From Granulosicoccus sp. (GTDB lineage Bacteria > Pseudomonadota > Gammaproteobacteria > Granulosicoccales > Granulosicoccaceae), in assembly GCA_023300375.1 (NCBI GenBank), contig JALZWO010000071.1, positions 1 through 40,310 of the forward strand: a DNA stretch of 40,310 nucleotides, read 5' to 3'. The notes under the pieces are model-generated. The model saw only the letters and a list, made by a program, of their open reading frames with translations, was not told the DNA's origin and did no database searches. This document shows, in pieces, positions 21,575-30,299 of this stretch. A program made the position numbers and the translations under genes. Positions within the stretch are counted from its first letter, which is position 1, and each line of letters begins with the position of its first letter.

Positions 21575-22507
21575 ATGCAGCGCCCCACACAGACATCAAA
21601 TTCATCGCTTAGCCCAAAAACCAAGTCTGCAGTAGAGTTTAAGCCCCTATTGCTCAGACCAGCGGTGTTCAGACCTGTACTCGTGCTAGCCGCTCTAATG
21701 TTGGCTCTCGGATATCACGCGCTCGAGCTATTTGGCGGCGGCTCCCCAACCATTGCGTCGGAGCATCAAGGCACTAACCCGGCCGTGATCGAGTTGTTTA
21801 CCTCTCAGGGTTGTTACAGCTGCCCACCCGCCGAAGCATTGTTGGGTGATTTAGTTGAGTCCAACGACCTTGAAAACTTGGTGGCGCTTGAGTTCCATGT
21901 GGACTACTGGGATTCTCTGGTTTACGGCAGTCATGGCTCGCACAAGGACCCGTTCTCAAGCCCCGAAAACAGCTTGCGGCAGCGGATGTACCGACGTGCT
22001 GATTTACAAGGACAAACCGGCGTGTTCACACCTCAAATGGTGATCAATGGTCGGTATGCCACTGTCGGTTCCAAAAGGCGAACCGTGCTGGACAGTATCC
22101 GAGGTTTAGAACGGCCGGCGATCACGATCGATGCTGTTGAGCAGGCGCTACCAGGTTCAGATAATGATGGCCTTCGCATTGAATTAACGGGTGACTTTTC
22201 AGCAGTGCCAGACGATACGCACATCTGGCTCGCTGTGTTTGATATTAAAGAGACCACGAATATCACTACTGGAGAGAATCACGAAAAAATGCTCACCAGC
22301 CACCATATGGTTCGCCAGCTAGACCGTTTGTCACCACTAGGTGGATACACAAAGCTTGATGCGCAAAACGGAGTCTTACAACTGCAGGCAGGTGTCGTCT
22401 TGGGAGAGGGGCAGGGTTGTGCCGTGCTCCTGCAAGGTTCTGAATTGGGTGCTGTTCATGGAGCCTCTTATTGTCCAGCGTCTTTATGGAAGCCGAAGAA
22501 GGTTTAG
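21575..22507 (+). CDS. DUF1223 thioredoxin-like protein, exported
   Basis: Starting at ATG 21575 the product is 310 residues. A hydrophobic segment at about 33-52 (FRPVLVLAALMLALGYHALEL) is a signal anchor or uncleaved signal, so the rest is periplasmic. The DUF1223 domain begins at AVIELFTSQGCYSCPPAEALL, with a thioredoxin-like CxxC pair (Cys80, Cys83), followed by LEFHVDYWDSLV, DPFSSPENSLRQRMYRRA and GVFTPQMVINGRYATVGS. These match the family closely. DUF1223 proteins are predicted secreted thioredoxin-fold proteins with no settled function; oxidoreductase activity is assumed from the CxxC. Two further cysteines (in GQGCAVLL and ASYCPAS) may pair in the C-terminal domain. It is divergent from the metallophosphoesterase gene. 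Confidence 0.86.
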   Translation: MQRPTQTSNSSLSPKTKSAVEFKPLLLRPAVFRPVLVLAALMLALGYHALELFGGGSPTIASEHQGTNPAVIELFTSQGCYSCPPAEALLGDLVESNDLENLVALEFHVDYWDSLVYGSHGSHKDPFSSPENSLRQRMYRRADLQGQTGVFTPQMVINGRYATVGSKRRTVLDSIRGLERPAITIDAVEQALPGSDNDGLRIELTGDFSAVPDDTHIWLAVFDIKETTNITTGENHEKMLTSHHMVRQLDRLSPLGGYTKLDAQNGVLQLQAGVVLGEGQGCAVLLQGSELGAVHGASYCPASLWKPKKV

Positions 22508-22864
22508 TATTGATTACTTAGGAAACGCGGCTGGCTGGCGCACTTGAATTAATTGGCACCGTTGGATATTCAATACGGATATACACTTGCAACGTGAATA
22601 TTCGTTAAAATTTCCAGATATTTGTGTGTTGTCAAAATACTTGTTGAGTGCTTTAGTTTCTTCAAGTTTTTCCATTGAAATAGGCCACGAGTAAGCAAAT
22701 AGCCTATTATCGCTGGTTGGGGTGTTCTCGGTTTGGCTGTAAAAATTCAATTGAAATAGGTATGCATTCACACTTTCTAGTATGTTTGTGATTATTTCGT
22801 CGCTTTATAATGAAAAGCATCCACGTATACTCAATTTGTATCCAACTTAAAGGACGGTGAGTCA
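22508..22864. other. Intergenic region upstream of the beta-helix/crystallin gene
   Basis: AT-rich stretch with no convincing gene. A perfect -10 box TATAAT lies at 22806-22811, 54 bases before the ATG, with only a weak -35 (TTTGTG or GTTTGT near 22784-22790). AAGGA at 22850-22854 is the ribosome-binding site. A GTG-initiated minus-strand frame (22514-22771) has no ribosome-binding site and looks accidental. Confidence 0.5.
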
Positions 22865-25800
22865 ATGCAGTATTTTCTTTCAGCCGTAGTGGGCGCCAAG
22901 GCAAAAATACTAGGCCGATTTGTCCTTGTGTTGCTCACATGCTATGCAGCCAGCACTGGCGTCGCCTCTGCACAACAAATTTTAAGTGCGGACAATGAGG
23001 CTGAATTAATCGAAGCTTTAGGCCAAGCTGAACAAACCCAAGACGATACTATTATTGCACTTGGAGACTCAATAATTGAGCTGACAAAAACACTCAAGAT
23101 AGCTGCACAGAGAGGATTTTCTACTACCTTGTCCGGCGGAACTATCCAGCGTGCAGAGGCAAACGAAAACTCATTCAGACTTTTGGAAATCACTGCTGCT
23201 AGCTCAGGAAGCGGACAGAATGACTTCACCTTGACGAACATTACTTTCAAAAATGCTCTGTATGACACCAGCGAATTAGGAACTACAGCAATAGGCGGCG
23301 CTGCGGTTTTTTCCACGGGTGTCACAATGAATATTACTAATAGCACCTTCGAAAATAATCTAGTCAGAGGAAGCGGTAACGTTGCTGGTGGCGCTGTCCT
23401 GGTCTCAAATGGCAGGCTGGTGATTGATGAGAGTACCTTTGAAGGCAATCATGCCCTTACAACAGGCACCAATACAGAGGCCTCTGGTGGTGCTGTTGCA
23501 ACCCTCCAATCATCGCGATTTACAGTAAACGAATCAACTTTTAATAACAACACAGCCGGCCGTGGTGGTGCGATTGCCCTGCTTAATCAAAGTAACACCA
23601 CGGAAATATGGAGGTCTACGTTTTCTAACAATGACGCCGTGTCGTTTGGCGGAGCTATCTGGGCTCGATCAAGAGTGGAAATTGAGTTGTCCACTTTCTA
23701 TCGCAACAGTGCAGAGACAGGCGGAGGAGGTGCCTTGTTTTTTTCACCGCTGATAGCACAGTCTTCTACTGACTCTTTTTTATCTCGTAACACGCTTTTC
23801 GGGAACACAAGTACAGGCAGCGGTGGAGACGCCATCCTTTTCGAAGTTAGAGATGCCGAGCTTACGCTTGCCAACAACTTGATCATTGGCATCGGTGGAG
23901 ACCAAAGTAATAATTGCACAGAGCTTAATAGTCCTAATCCCGACAGGGGCGGAGTTTTTACGTTATCACTGAACAATCTTAGCGATGATTCTACGTGTGG
24001 CAGGGTCGATGACACTGGCGTTGTCTCCGACGTCGTTCCCGGCGTTGTCCTTGTGAATGATACTTTAGCGCTATTCCCAAGCGGTTTGGCTCAACTGGGA
24101 GATAATGGCGGGCCTACGCTAACCGTTGCACTTGACTTCCAAAGCCAAGCGATTGACTTAGGTAACGCATCTTTCTCAGATGGCAGATTTGAGTGCGCGG
24201 CGGGGGGAATTGATCAGAGAGGAATTCCAGTTGTTAACGTTTGTGACATTGGCTCTGTTGAGTTCTTAGAAAATGCATTTGATATAGATGCGGATGGTAT
24301 CCGTGATGATGTAGATAATTGCCGCACAGTTTTTAATCCAGATCAAAAGGATGATATTAGTCTCGGTGGTCTCGGTGACGTTTGTGCCGACACTGACGAG
24401 GATGGTGTGGTCGATGCCTTTGATAACTGCCCCCTCACTGGTGAGGCTATTGTTGGGTTTCCCACACCTGAATTCTTTCAAGAAGACCTCGATGGCGATG
24501 AACTTGGTGATCTTTGCGACGACGATAAGGACGGTGACGGCTTTAACAATGATCAAGATGCTTTTCCACGCGATGCTGGCGAATACATCGACACAGACAT
24601 TGATGGCATTGGTAACAACGCGGATAGAGATGACGATAATGACGGTCAATTAGATGCAAACGAATTATTATGCGATTCTGACCCTCTCGATGCCGACTCA
24701 GAATCAGATGATTTTGATCGCGATAACATTCCTGATTGCGCAGATCTAGATGACGATAATGACCGTCAATCAGACGAGAACGAATTATTGTGTGGATCTT
24801 TACCTTTTGATAATGGCTCTGTATCACCTGATGTTGACGGTGATAATGTTCCTGATTGCGCAGATCTAGATGACGATAACGACGGTGTCTTTGATGAATC
24901 TGACAATTGCCCTGCAACTGCTAATCCAGGTCAAGAAGATGCCAACGGCAATAATATTGGCGATGCTTGTGACGTACAAAATGACGTACAACCAGTCACA
25001 GTCTTTCAACACGTCGACTTCTTAGGTAATTCGCTTAATGTTGGCGCGGGTGATGTTTCAATCCAAGACTTAATAGCGTCGAGTGTCGGCAACGACCGGA
25101 TCTCATCAATTAAAATTGCTGACGGCTATGAAGTAGTTGCATGCGAGCACTCTATCTTCAGTGGAAGATGTGAGGTCTTCACAGACTCTGTATCCGATCT
25201 GCGTAGTATTGGCTTCAATGACCGCATATCGTCGTTTCGGGTAAGGCAGCCATCGACGTCTCCTGTCACTGTTTTTCGCGACGCTAACTTTGGTGGTGAT
25301 TCCCTCAGCTCTGGAGCGGGTGATGTCTCTTTTGGAGATTTATTAGAGTCGAGTGTTGGGAATGACCAGATTTCATCCATCGAAATTGCTGATGGCTTTG
25401 AAGTTCTTGCATGCCAAGATAGTGGTTTCAGGGGAAGGTGTGAAGTCTTCACTTATACTGTCTTAAATTTGGGTAGTGTTGGCTTTAATAACCAGATATC
25501 GTCATTTCGCGTAAGAGTAGCACCGCCGTTTCCAGTGACTGTTTTTCGCGACACTAACTTTGCCGGTAATTCTCTTAGTGTAGAAGCGGGTGAAGTCTCC
25601 TTCGGAGAATTGTCCGCGTCGAGAGTCGGGAACGACCAAATTTCATCCATCGAAATTGCTGATGGCTTTGAGGTGGTTGCATGTCAGGACGGTGGTTTCG
25701 GGGGACAATGCGAGATCTTCACAGATTCTGTATCTGATTTACGAGATATCAGCTTCAATGACTTCATATCGTCGTTTCTTGTTAGGGAATCATCGACATC

Positions 25801-26065
25801 TCCAGTCACGGTCTATCGCAACATCGGCTTTAGAGGTAATTCCCTGAGTGTTGGAGAGGGTGATGTCACTATCGAAGACCTGATAGCGTCGAGTGTTGGC
25901 AACGACCGGATTTCATCCATTCAAATTGCTGATGGCTATGAAGTGTTTGCATGCAAGAACTTTCGTTTCAGAGGCACATGTGAAACTTTCACAGGCTCTG
26001 TATCTGATTTGCGTGGCATGAACTTCAATAACGTGATCTCATCGCTGAGAGTTCAGCAACAGTAG
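22865..26065 (+). CDS. Secreted beta-helix / thrombospondin-3 / four beta-gamma-crystallin protein
   Basis: This 1066-residue protein starts at ATG 22865 with AAGGA upstream and has a signal peptide ending near VASA (residue 36). Residues about 40-465 form a right-handed beta-helix with polymorphic-outer-membrane-protein-type repeats, recognisable as GGA(I/V) followed by S.F.NN (for example STFNNNTAGRGGAIAL, STFSNNDAVSFGGAIW). Residues about 470-705 hold thrombospondin type-3 Ca2+ repeats (DIDADGIRDDVDNC, DEDGVVDAFDNCP, DGDGFNNDQDAFP). The C terminus has four beta/gamma-crystallin-like domains of 90 residues, starting near residues 710, 800, 890 and 980, each with (D/N)(D/N)xISS Ca2+-binding signatures (NDRISSI, NDQISSI, NDFISSF). 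Cysteines occur in each crystallin domain at matching places (VACE/VACQ and GRCEVF), suggesting one disulfide per domain. No transmembrane anchor or sorting tail is visible, so it may be released. A surface, adhesion or stress role is inferred only. Confidence 0.88.
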   Translation: MQYFLSAVVGAKAKILGRFVLVLLTCYAASTGVASAQQILSADNEAELIEALGQAEQTQDDTIIALGDSIIELTKTLKIAAQRGFSTTLSGGTIQRAEANENSFRLLEITAASSGSGQNDFTLTNITFKNALYDTSELGTTAIGGAAVFSTGVTMNITNSTFENNLVRGSGNVAGGAVLVSNGRLVIDESTFEGNHALTTGTNTEASGGAVATLQSSRFTVNESTFNNNTAGRGGAIALLNQSNTTEIWRSTFSNNDAVSFGGAIWARSRVEIELSTFYRNSAETGGGGALFFSPLIAQSSTDSFLSRNTLFGNTSTGSGGDAILFEVRDAELTLANNLIIGIGGDQSNNCTELNSPNPDRGGVFTLSLNNLSDDSTCGRVDDTGVVSDVVPGVVLVNDTLALFPSGLAQLGDNGGPTLTVALDFQSQAIDLGNASFSDGRFECAAGGIDQRGIPVVNVCDIGSVEFLENAFDIDADGIRDDVDNCRTVFNPDQKDDISLGGLGDVCADTDEDGVVDAFDNCPLTGEAIVGFPTPEFFQEDLDGDELGDLCDDDKDGDGFNNDQDAFPRDAGEYIDTDIDGIGNNADRDDDNDGQLDANELLCDSDPLDADSESDDFDRDNIPDCADLDDDNDRQSDENELLCGSLPFDNGSVSPDVDGDNVPDCADLDDDNDGVFDESDNCPATANPGQEDANGNNIGDACDVQNDVQPVTVFQHVDFLGNSLNVGAGDVSIQDLIASSVGNDRISSIKIADGYEVVACEHSIFSGRCEVFTDSVSDLRSIGFNDRISSFRVRQPSTSPVTVFRDANFGGDSLSSGAGDVSFGDLLESSVGNDQISSIEIADGFEVLACQDSGFRGRCEVFTYTVLNLGSVGFNNQISSFRVRVAPPFPVTVFRDTNFAGNSLSVEAGEVSFGELSASRVGNDQISSIEIADGFEVVACQDGGFGGQCEIFTDSVSDLRDISFNDFISSFLVRESSTSPVTVYRNIGFRGNSLSVGEGDVTIEDLIASSVGNDRISSIQIADGYEVFACKNFRFRGTCETFTGSVSDLRGMNFNNVISSLRVQQQ
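24992..26061 (+). repeat. Four tandem 270-base repeats encoding beta/gamma-crystallin domains
   Basis: The PVTV(F/Y) codons recur at 24992, 25262, 25532 and 25802, exactly 270 bases apart. The units are diverged but clearly homologous, best in the GNDxISSI.IADG(Y/F)EV block. The exact spacing points to duplication in whole units with no later indels. Confidence 0.9.
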
Positions 26066-26084
26066 TTCTTAATGGGTCTAGAGT

Positions 26085-26114
26085 AAAAAGCCGCCTTAAT
26101 GGCGGCTTTTTTTT
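26085..26114 (+). terminator. Rho-independent terminator
   Basis: AAAAAGCCGCC (26085-26095), loop TTAAT, GGCGGCTTTTT (26101-26111) with the T-run continuing to 26114. It follows the crystallin-domain gene stop by 20 bases; the A-run on the other side makes it work for the minus-strand gene ending at 26145 as well. Confidence 0.93.
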
Positions 26115-26144
26115 GCTTCATATTAAGTAAGATTAATACGTAGC

Positions 26145-26729
26145 CTAAAACCGTATTCCCAACAAAACACCACCCAAAAAGATAAACCCTTCACCGACAT
26201 CTTCACCGTCTGTATCAACATTTATTTCGAATCCAGCTGCAGCTGTCGGGGTTATAAAAAATTGATTGCCCAGTGGGTAGAGCCAAGACAGCTCTATGGT
26301 GGGCTGCAGGACTATGACGTCTGTTTGCCCACTAGTTTCTTCGGGTGTTCCTATGTTGTCGCGTGTATCTAAAGAATTAAACCAAAGGTCTGTTTTGAAG
26401 CCTATGGCTGGGCCTGTATGTCCCGAATTCAAGTACCGCTTGTAGCCAAGGGTAAATCCAAGCCCGTCGCCTTGCTCGTCATCCTGTTCACCCTCATCTT
26501 CATGATCTATATCTTGCACACCGAGGCGTATACTCCACGCCTGTTTTTCATCGAATGCGGCTTCGTACCTGACACCGTAGATAACGCCTGTGGGATAAAC
26601 CTGTGTTTCGAAGCTCAGGTCGCGAGGCAGATTGTCAGCACTGTGCAGGGTAGGTGAGGCTGCTGCCAGAGCAAGGAGACTAAGACACGCCGAATGGCGC
26701 AATAAAAGGGTGTTTTTTAGAAAGTACAT
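26145..26729 (-). CDS. Small outer-membrane beta-barrel protein
   Basis: The 194-residue product has a signal peptide (LLRHSACLSLLALAAASPTLHS, cleavage near HSA) and then alternating hydrophobic and polar strands ending in a C-terminal aromatic: FIFLGGVLLGIRF. That terminal Phe is the usual signal for the outer-membrane BAM machinery. Strands such as SIRLGVQDID, GFTLGYKRYL and PAIGFKTDLWF suggest an eight-stranded barrel of the OmpW/OmpX size class. An acidic loop (HEDEGEQDDEQGDG) faces outward and could bind cations. It lies 104 bases downstream of the histidine kinase gene in the same direction and may be part of, or controlled by, that two-component system. The precise function is not visible. 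Confidence 0.75.
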   Translation of the reverse strand: MYFLKNTLLLRHSACLSLLALAAASPTLHSADNLPRDLSFETQVYPTGVIYGVRYEAAFDEKQAWSIRLGVQDIDHEDEGEQDDEQGDGLGFTLGYKRYLNSGHTGPAIGFKTDLWFNSLDTRDNIGTPEETSGQTDVIVLQPTIELSWLYPLGNQFFITPTAAAGFEINVDTDGEDVGEGFIFLGGVLLGIRF

Positions 26730-26833
26730 AGTTGCTCAGTTTGTTAGTGTTTGCTGCTTTATAGGAATACGACTATCACTGCAAGTTAACATGGGTTTGT
26801 TAGGGAATGCAGTTGCTGCTTCAATGCACGGAG

Positions 26834-28384
26834 CTACGACATCTGTACTGGTAATACACAACGAATTTTTGTACCCTTTCCTGCAGCACTCCAGACTCGG
26901 GCCTCACCTCCGTGCAGGTCTACTATTTTTTCCACAATGCCTAAGCCTAGTCCTGTGCCATGGGAGCCTGTGTAAGGGCTTTGACAAGCTGATGCTGCAG
27001 AGTCGCCTTGCCACCATGATTGGTTAGATTCGCCCACAGTAGACAACGAGCATCCATTCATTGAAACAGTGAACCCGCAGCCACTATCAGCGATCTCTAC
27101 CTCCATTTGATCGTCTCGACGGTTAATAGTCAGAGAGACCAAACCGTCGACAGGTGTGTGCCGAATCGCGTTCGTTAACAAGTTATCCAGAAGGCGATGC
27201 AGCAAGCCCATGTCTGCTTGCACATTGCCAGCGTCGACAGGTATTGCTGGATGAGCTTCAAGCCTTACACCATGTCGAGCTGCAAAAGGTTGAAGGTCCT
27301 GAACCGTATCAATCGCTAATTCCTGAAGTGATACTTGTTCTAGCTGAAGCACATAGTCACCGGAATCAAGACGTGCTAATTCAAACACTTGAGTGATGAG
27401 TTGCTGAAGTCTAATTCCCTGACGTTGGGCCAACGATAGATATTCTTGTGTTTCGGTGGATGAAATATTGTCACCCTTAATTAATACGGTTTCGATAGCA
27501 CCGCACAGGCTGGTTAAAGGAGTTCTAAGATCGTGTGAAATTCGAGTAAGGAACTCGCGTCTACGCTTGTCTGAATCGTCCAGTGCCTGATACTGTGCTG
27601 CTAGCCTTGCCGCCATGGCATGACAGGTGAGTTCAAGTTCTTTTAATTCGTTTTTTGCATGAGGTTTAGGTTCGATAGGTAGGATTTGCTGAACCTGCGG
27701 CTGTGCTGAGGTCACTGCCAGTTGCCATTGGCTAATAGAGGCCGTGATGGCCCGAAGCGGCCTAGTCATTGTAAAGAAAACCACAATGCCTGCTAGTAAG
27801 GCGAACAGCAAGACACCTGCAAGCATGCCGGTGGACGATTGCAAGCTATAGCTGCTGGCAAGTGATTGTAAAACGGGCTGCGTTCGCTGCCCACCGAGCA
27901 CCGCATAGACATATCCGCAGGGATCACAGGCAGGGTTCTCGTTGGCAGATTCTCTTAAAGGGTATGCAGAAAACACACTTTTCTGATTTGGAATGCTTGG
28001 GTTATCCCCATAAATCGGCATGCGAGTTTCGCCTGACAGGAACCTATTTATGGGTTGTAAATCAACCGATTGGGTAAGTGCTTGAGTCTTGCCAAGCGCG
28101 GTGGCGATGACGGCGCCCTCTACGTCTAATATGTAGACCTCTAGACTGGGGTTGACCATCATGACGTGAGAGGCAAGCTCAGATAGCGCCTCGCTGTCTG
28201 GACGACCATCAACCAACAGCGGAACCTGCTGCGCCATGTACATGGCAACAGGTCGGTTAAGTTCTTGCGTAAATTCCTCGAAATACTGTTGTTGGCTTTG
28301 GTGTGCTATTACCCAGGTGACAAGCCCAAGACACAAAAGAATGAGCGTAAATAGTATCGACAGACGCGAGAATAGTGTCGGCAT
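26834..28384 (-). CDS. Sensor histidine kinase with periplasmic domain
   Basis: The 516-residue kinase has membrane helices at about residues 8-28 and 187-205, enclosing a periplasmic sensor of about 155 residues. The cytoplasmic part has a linker/HAMP region, the H-box REFLTRISHDLRTPLTSL with His284 as the phosphorylation site, the N-box LLDNLLTNAIRHTP, the G1 box EIADSGCGF and the G2 box GTGLGLGIVEKIV. About 40 extra residues rich in Ser, Gly and Cys separate G1 from G2, longer than usual. The sensor contains a CDPC motif (Cys153, Cys156) directly before GYVYAVLGG, a segment common in this kinase type without the cysteines as far as I recall; metal or redox sensing is conceivable. It starts six bases after the response regulator gene, so the two are one operon. 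Confidence 0.9.
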   Translation of the reverse strand: MPTLFSRLSILFTLILLCLGLVTWVIAHQSQQQYFEEFTQELNRPVAMYMAQQVPLLVDGRPDSEALSELASHVMMVNPSLEVYILDVEGAVIATALGKTQALTQSVDLQPINRFLSGETRMPIYGDNPSIPNQKSVFSAYPLRESANENPACDPCGYVYAVLGGQRTQPVLQSLASSYSLQSSTGMLAGVLLFALLAGIVVFFTMTRPLRAITASISQWQLAVTSAQPQVQQILPIEPKPHAKNELKELELTCHAMAARLAAQYQALDDSDKRRREFLTRISHDLRTPLTSLCGAIETVLIKGDNISSTETQEYLSLAQRQGIRLQQLITQVFELARLDSGDYVLQLEQVSLQELAIDTVQDLQPFAARHGVRLEAHPAIPVDAGNVQADMGLLHRLLDNLLTNAIRHTPVDGLVSLTINRRDDQMEVEIADSGCGFTVSMNGCSLSTVGESNQSWWQGDSAASACQSPYTGSHGTGLGLGIVEKIVDLHGGEARVWSAAGKGTKIRCVLPVQMS

Positions 28385-28390
28385 AAGGGG

Positions 28391-29134
28391 TCAGTTTTTG
28401 AGCTTGTAACCCACACCCCAAACGGTCTGAATGTAATTCGGATTGTGAGGGTCTAGCTCAATTTTTGCACGTAGGCGGTTGATGTGAGTGTTTACCGTAT
28501 GGCGGTAGCCCTCGTATTGAGTGCCCCAGACACGTTCCAATAACTCACCGCGACGAAACACCTTGCCCGGATGAGCTACAAACTCTCCCAGTAATCCGAA
28601 CTCTCTTGCGGTCAGCGCAATACTTTTACCATGGATAAGCACTGCATGTGTGTCCAAGTCGAGTACCAGATCGCCGGCAACAAGCGCTCTATCACTAACT
28701 TTTGCTTCCTGATTATCCAGTCGCCTGAAAACTGCCCGCACTCGGGCGACCAGTTCTAACATCGAAAAAGGCTTAATAACGTAGTCGTCAGCCCCTGCGT
28801 CCAGTCCACTCACTCGGTCTAGCTCAGAGCTACGAGCAGTAACTACCATGATGGGGAGTGATGGGCGTAGTTGTTTTATTTTAGCGGCCACGTCAATGCC
28901 GTCTATGCCGGGTAAGCCAAGATCAAGTATGACCAAATCCCAGTTGCTAGTCCCGATAAGTTCTAAACCGCTCTCACCACTCGTGACATGCTTGACCTGA
29001 GCTCCACTGTCATTTAAATGCCGACTTAGCAGCGCGGCGATGTCGCCATCGTCTTCAATCAGTAGGATTCGTTTTGCACACTGTGGTGGTGCAGCCTTAG
29101 CTGATGCGCAGGGCGTATGTTGTGATGAATTCAT
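28391..29134 (-). CDS. OmpR/PhoB-family response regulator
   Basis: I choose ATG 29134 (MNSSQHTPC), as the 14 codons before it are unlike the family; the product is 247 residues. The receiver domain has the acidic pair in LLIEDDGDI, the phosphoacceptor in LVILDLGLPGIDG, the conserved Thr in VVTARSS and the Lys in VIKPFS. The C-terminal winged helix is typical of OmpR/PhoB: LTAREFGLLGEFVAHPGKV, RRGELLERVWG, RHTVNTHINRLRAKIE and VWGVGYKL. It should be phosphorylated by the kinase encoded six bases downstream and bind DNA as a dimer at direct repeats. Likely targets include the adjacent outer-membrane protein gene and the Spondin_N gene upstream, but I could not identify its binding site with confidence. 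Confidence 0.93.
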   Translation of the reverse strand: MNSSQHTPCASAKAAPPQCAKRILLIEDDGDIAALLSRHLNDSGAQVKHVTSGESGLELIGTSNWDLVILDLGLPGIDGIDVAAKIKQLRPSLPIMVVTARSSELDRVSGLDAGADDYVIKPFSMLELVARVRAVFRRLDNQEAKVSDRALVAGDLVLDLDTHAVLIHGKSIALTAREFGLLGEFVAHPGKVFRRGELLERVWGTQYEGYRHTVNTHINRLRAKIELDPHNPNYIQTVWGVGYKLKN

Positions 29135-29194
29135 GATATGTCCGATAACCAGCAGCGAGCAAAGTTCACTACCCACACACTATATCGTATACCG

Positions 29195-29232
29195 AGCTCG
29201 CCCTGTCATGGAGTGACAGGGCGAGCTTTTTT
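29195..29232 (+). terminator. Strong hairpin with T-run reading against the flanking genes
   Basis: GCTCGCCCTGTCA (29196-29208) and TGACAGGGCGAGC (29214-29226) form a perfect 13-bp stem (14 with the A-T at its base) with a 5-base loop, followed on the plus strand by six T. Both neighbouring genes are on the minus strand, where the T-run precedes the stem as A-run. Confidence 0.75.
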
Positions 29233-29250
29233 CTCGTTTTAACTGTGAAA

Positions 29251-30261
29251 TTACTGAGCGTTAGTAGTGACTCGAACGCTTGTGGCTTCACCAACAACAC
29301 CATTTGCATCAATAGCGCTTACTGAGTAGTCAAAATTGGTGTCTGCTGTTAGACCTTGCTCAAAGAAGCTGAGTGCATCAAACGTTCCCACCACACTGCC
29401 ATCTCTAGAAACTTCATAGGCTGTTGCGGCATCACCTGCGCCTGTTGTGGCTGGAGTCCAGAAAATTTCAACGGCTGATGAAGAGTAAACAGCACCTGAT
29501 AAATTCCCAACAGCAGATACATCTGCTTGCGAACCGCCAGTACCCGTGTCAGCACCTGTGTTTGTGATCACAATGCGTGCAGCCGGATTCAACCAACGAT
29601 GCTCTGCTGAGTTGATATCACTGACACCGCCTGTTGGGTCTAGATCACCTAACACGCCTCTATGGATGTGAATGTAACCTTCAACTGACGTGCTCACACC
29701 TTGTCCACCTGTGCCAGTGCCTGTAGCGACCACCGGTGGTGGTGCTGGGAAACCTGCAACACCTGGTGCACCGCTGCCTACGAGTTCGTCGTTAGCTTCA
29801 GTACCGGAGTCGTAGCCTGGTGAGAATAGTGTGATTGACTCGCCAGGTCCTGGCAAAGTTGCTGAATCGATACCAACAAATCCATCATTGGTTGGCAGTA
29901 GCATGGTGGTGAGTGAAAATACATCGCCAGCTGATACACCTTCGAGATTTAGCGTTACTGTCTGACCTGGAGCAACTAGCCCAGCGCCATTTGCAATGCT
30001 AGCGCCAATGCTGTCTAGCAAGATATTCATCGGGCCTGTATCACCACCTTCAGCAATTGACTGAAGTTCAGCAGATGATTCACCACCCAATTCGAACATA
30101 CGAGCTGAAGGACCATGGGCTGCAGCAATTACTGGTGTGAAATGCATGCCAGTTGTAATGTTGGTAATGCTGATTTCGAATTCTGATGCGACGGCTGTAC
30201 CAGCCAGAGCGCCAGTTGCCAAAAGAGCGGAGGCGACTAGCGAGAGTTGCAAATTCTTCAT
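29251..30261 (-). CDS. Secreted Spondin_N domain protein with fibronectin type III domain
   Basis: The 336-residue product has a Sec signal (LQLSLVASALLATGALAGTAVA, cleavage after VAS). The mature N-terminal domain matches bacterial Spondin_N: FEISITNITTGMHFTPVIAAAH, ARMFELGGESSAELQSIAEGGD, LAPGQTVTLN-like VAPGQTVTLNLEG, LLPTNDGFVGIDSATLP, YDSGTEANDEL and the histidine-containing VEGYIHIHRGV. Residues about 248-334 form a fibronectin type III module (AVEIFWTPATT, YEVSRDGSVVG, NFDYSVSAIDANGVVGE). Bacterial Spondin_N proteins are predicted extracellular or periplasmic with unknown role; in animals the domain mediates adhesion. The gene lies upstream of the two-component genes on the same strand but separated from them by the hairpin at 29195-29232, and it has its own palindromic upstream region. 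Confidence 0.88.
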   Translation of the reverse strand: MKNLQLSLVASALLATGALAGTAVASEFEISITNITTGMHFTPVIAAAHGPSARMFELGGESSAELQSIAEGGDTGPMNILLDSIGASIANGAGLVAPGQTVTLNLEGVSAGDVFSLTTMLLPTNDGFVGIDSATLPGPGESITLFSPGYDSGTEANDELVGSGAPGVAGFPAPPPVVATGTGTGGQGVSTSVEGYIHIHRGVLGDLDPTGGVSDINSAEHRWLNPAARIVITNTGADTGTGGSQADVSAVGNLSGAVYSSSAVEIFWTPATTGAGDAATAYEVSRDGSVVGTFDALSFFEQGLTADTNFDYSVSAIDANGVVGEATSVRVTTNAQ

Positions 30262-30299
30262 GAATAAGTGATTCCTTGTTTAATTTTTTGGTGTTGATG

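Noticed and set aside
22514-22771. 85-codon minus-strand frame upstream of the beta-helix/crystallin gene
   Set aside because: It begins with GTG without a ribosome-binding site and has no family resemblance.
24992-26061. Regular 270-base repeats as a possible CRISPR-like or structural array
   Set aside because: The repeats are in frame within one gene and encode a protein domain; units are far too long and diverged for a CRISPR array.
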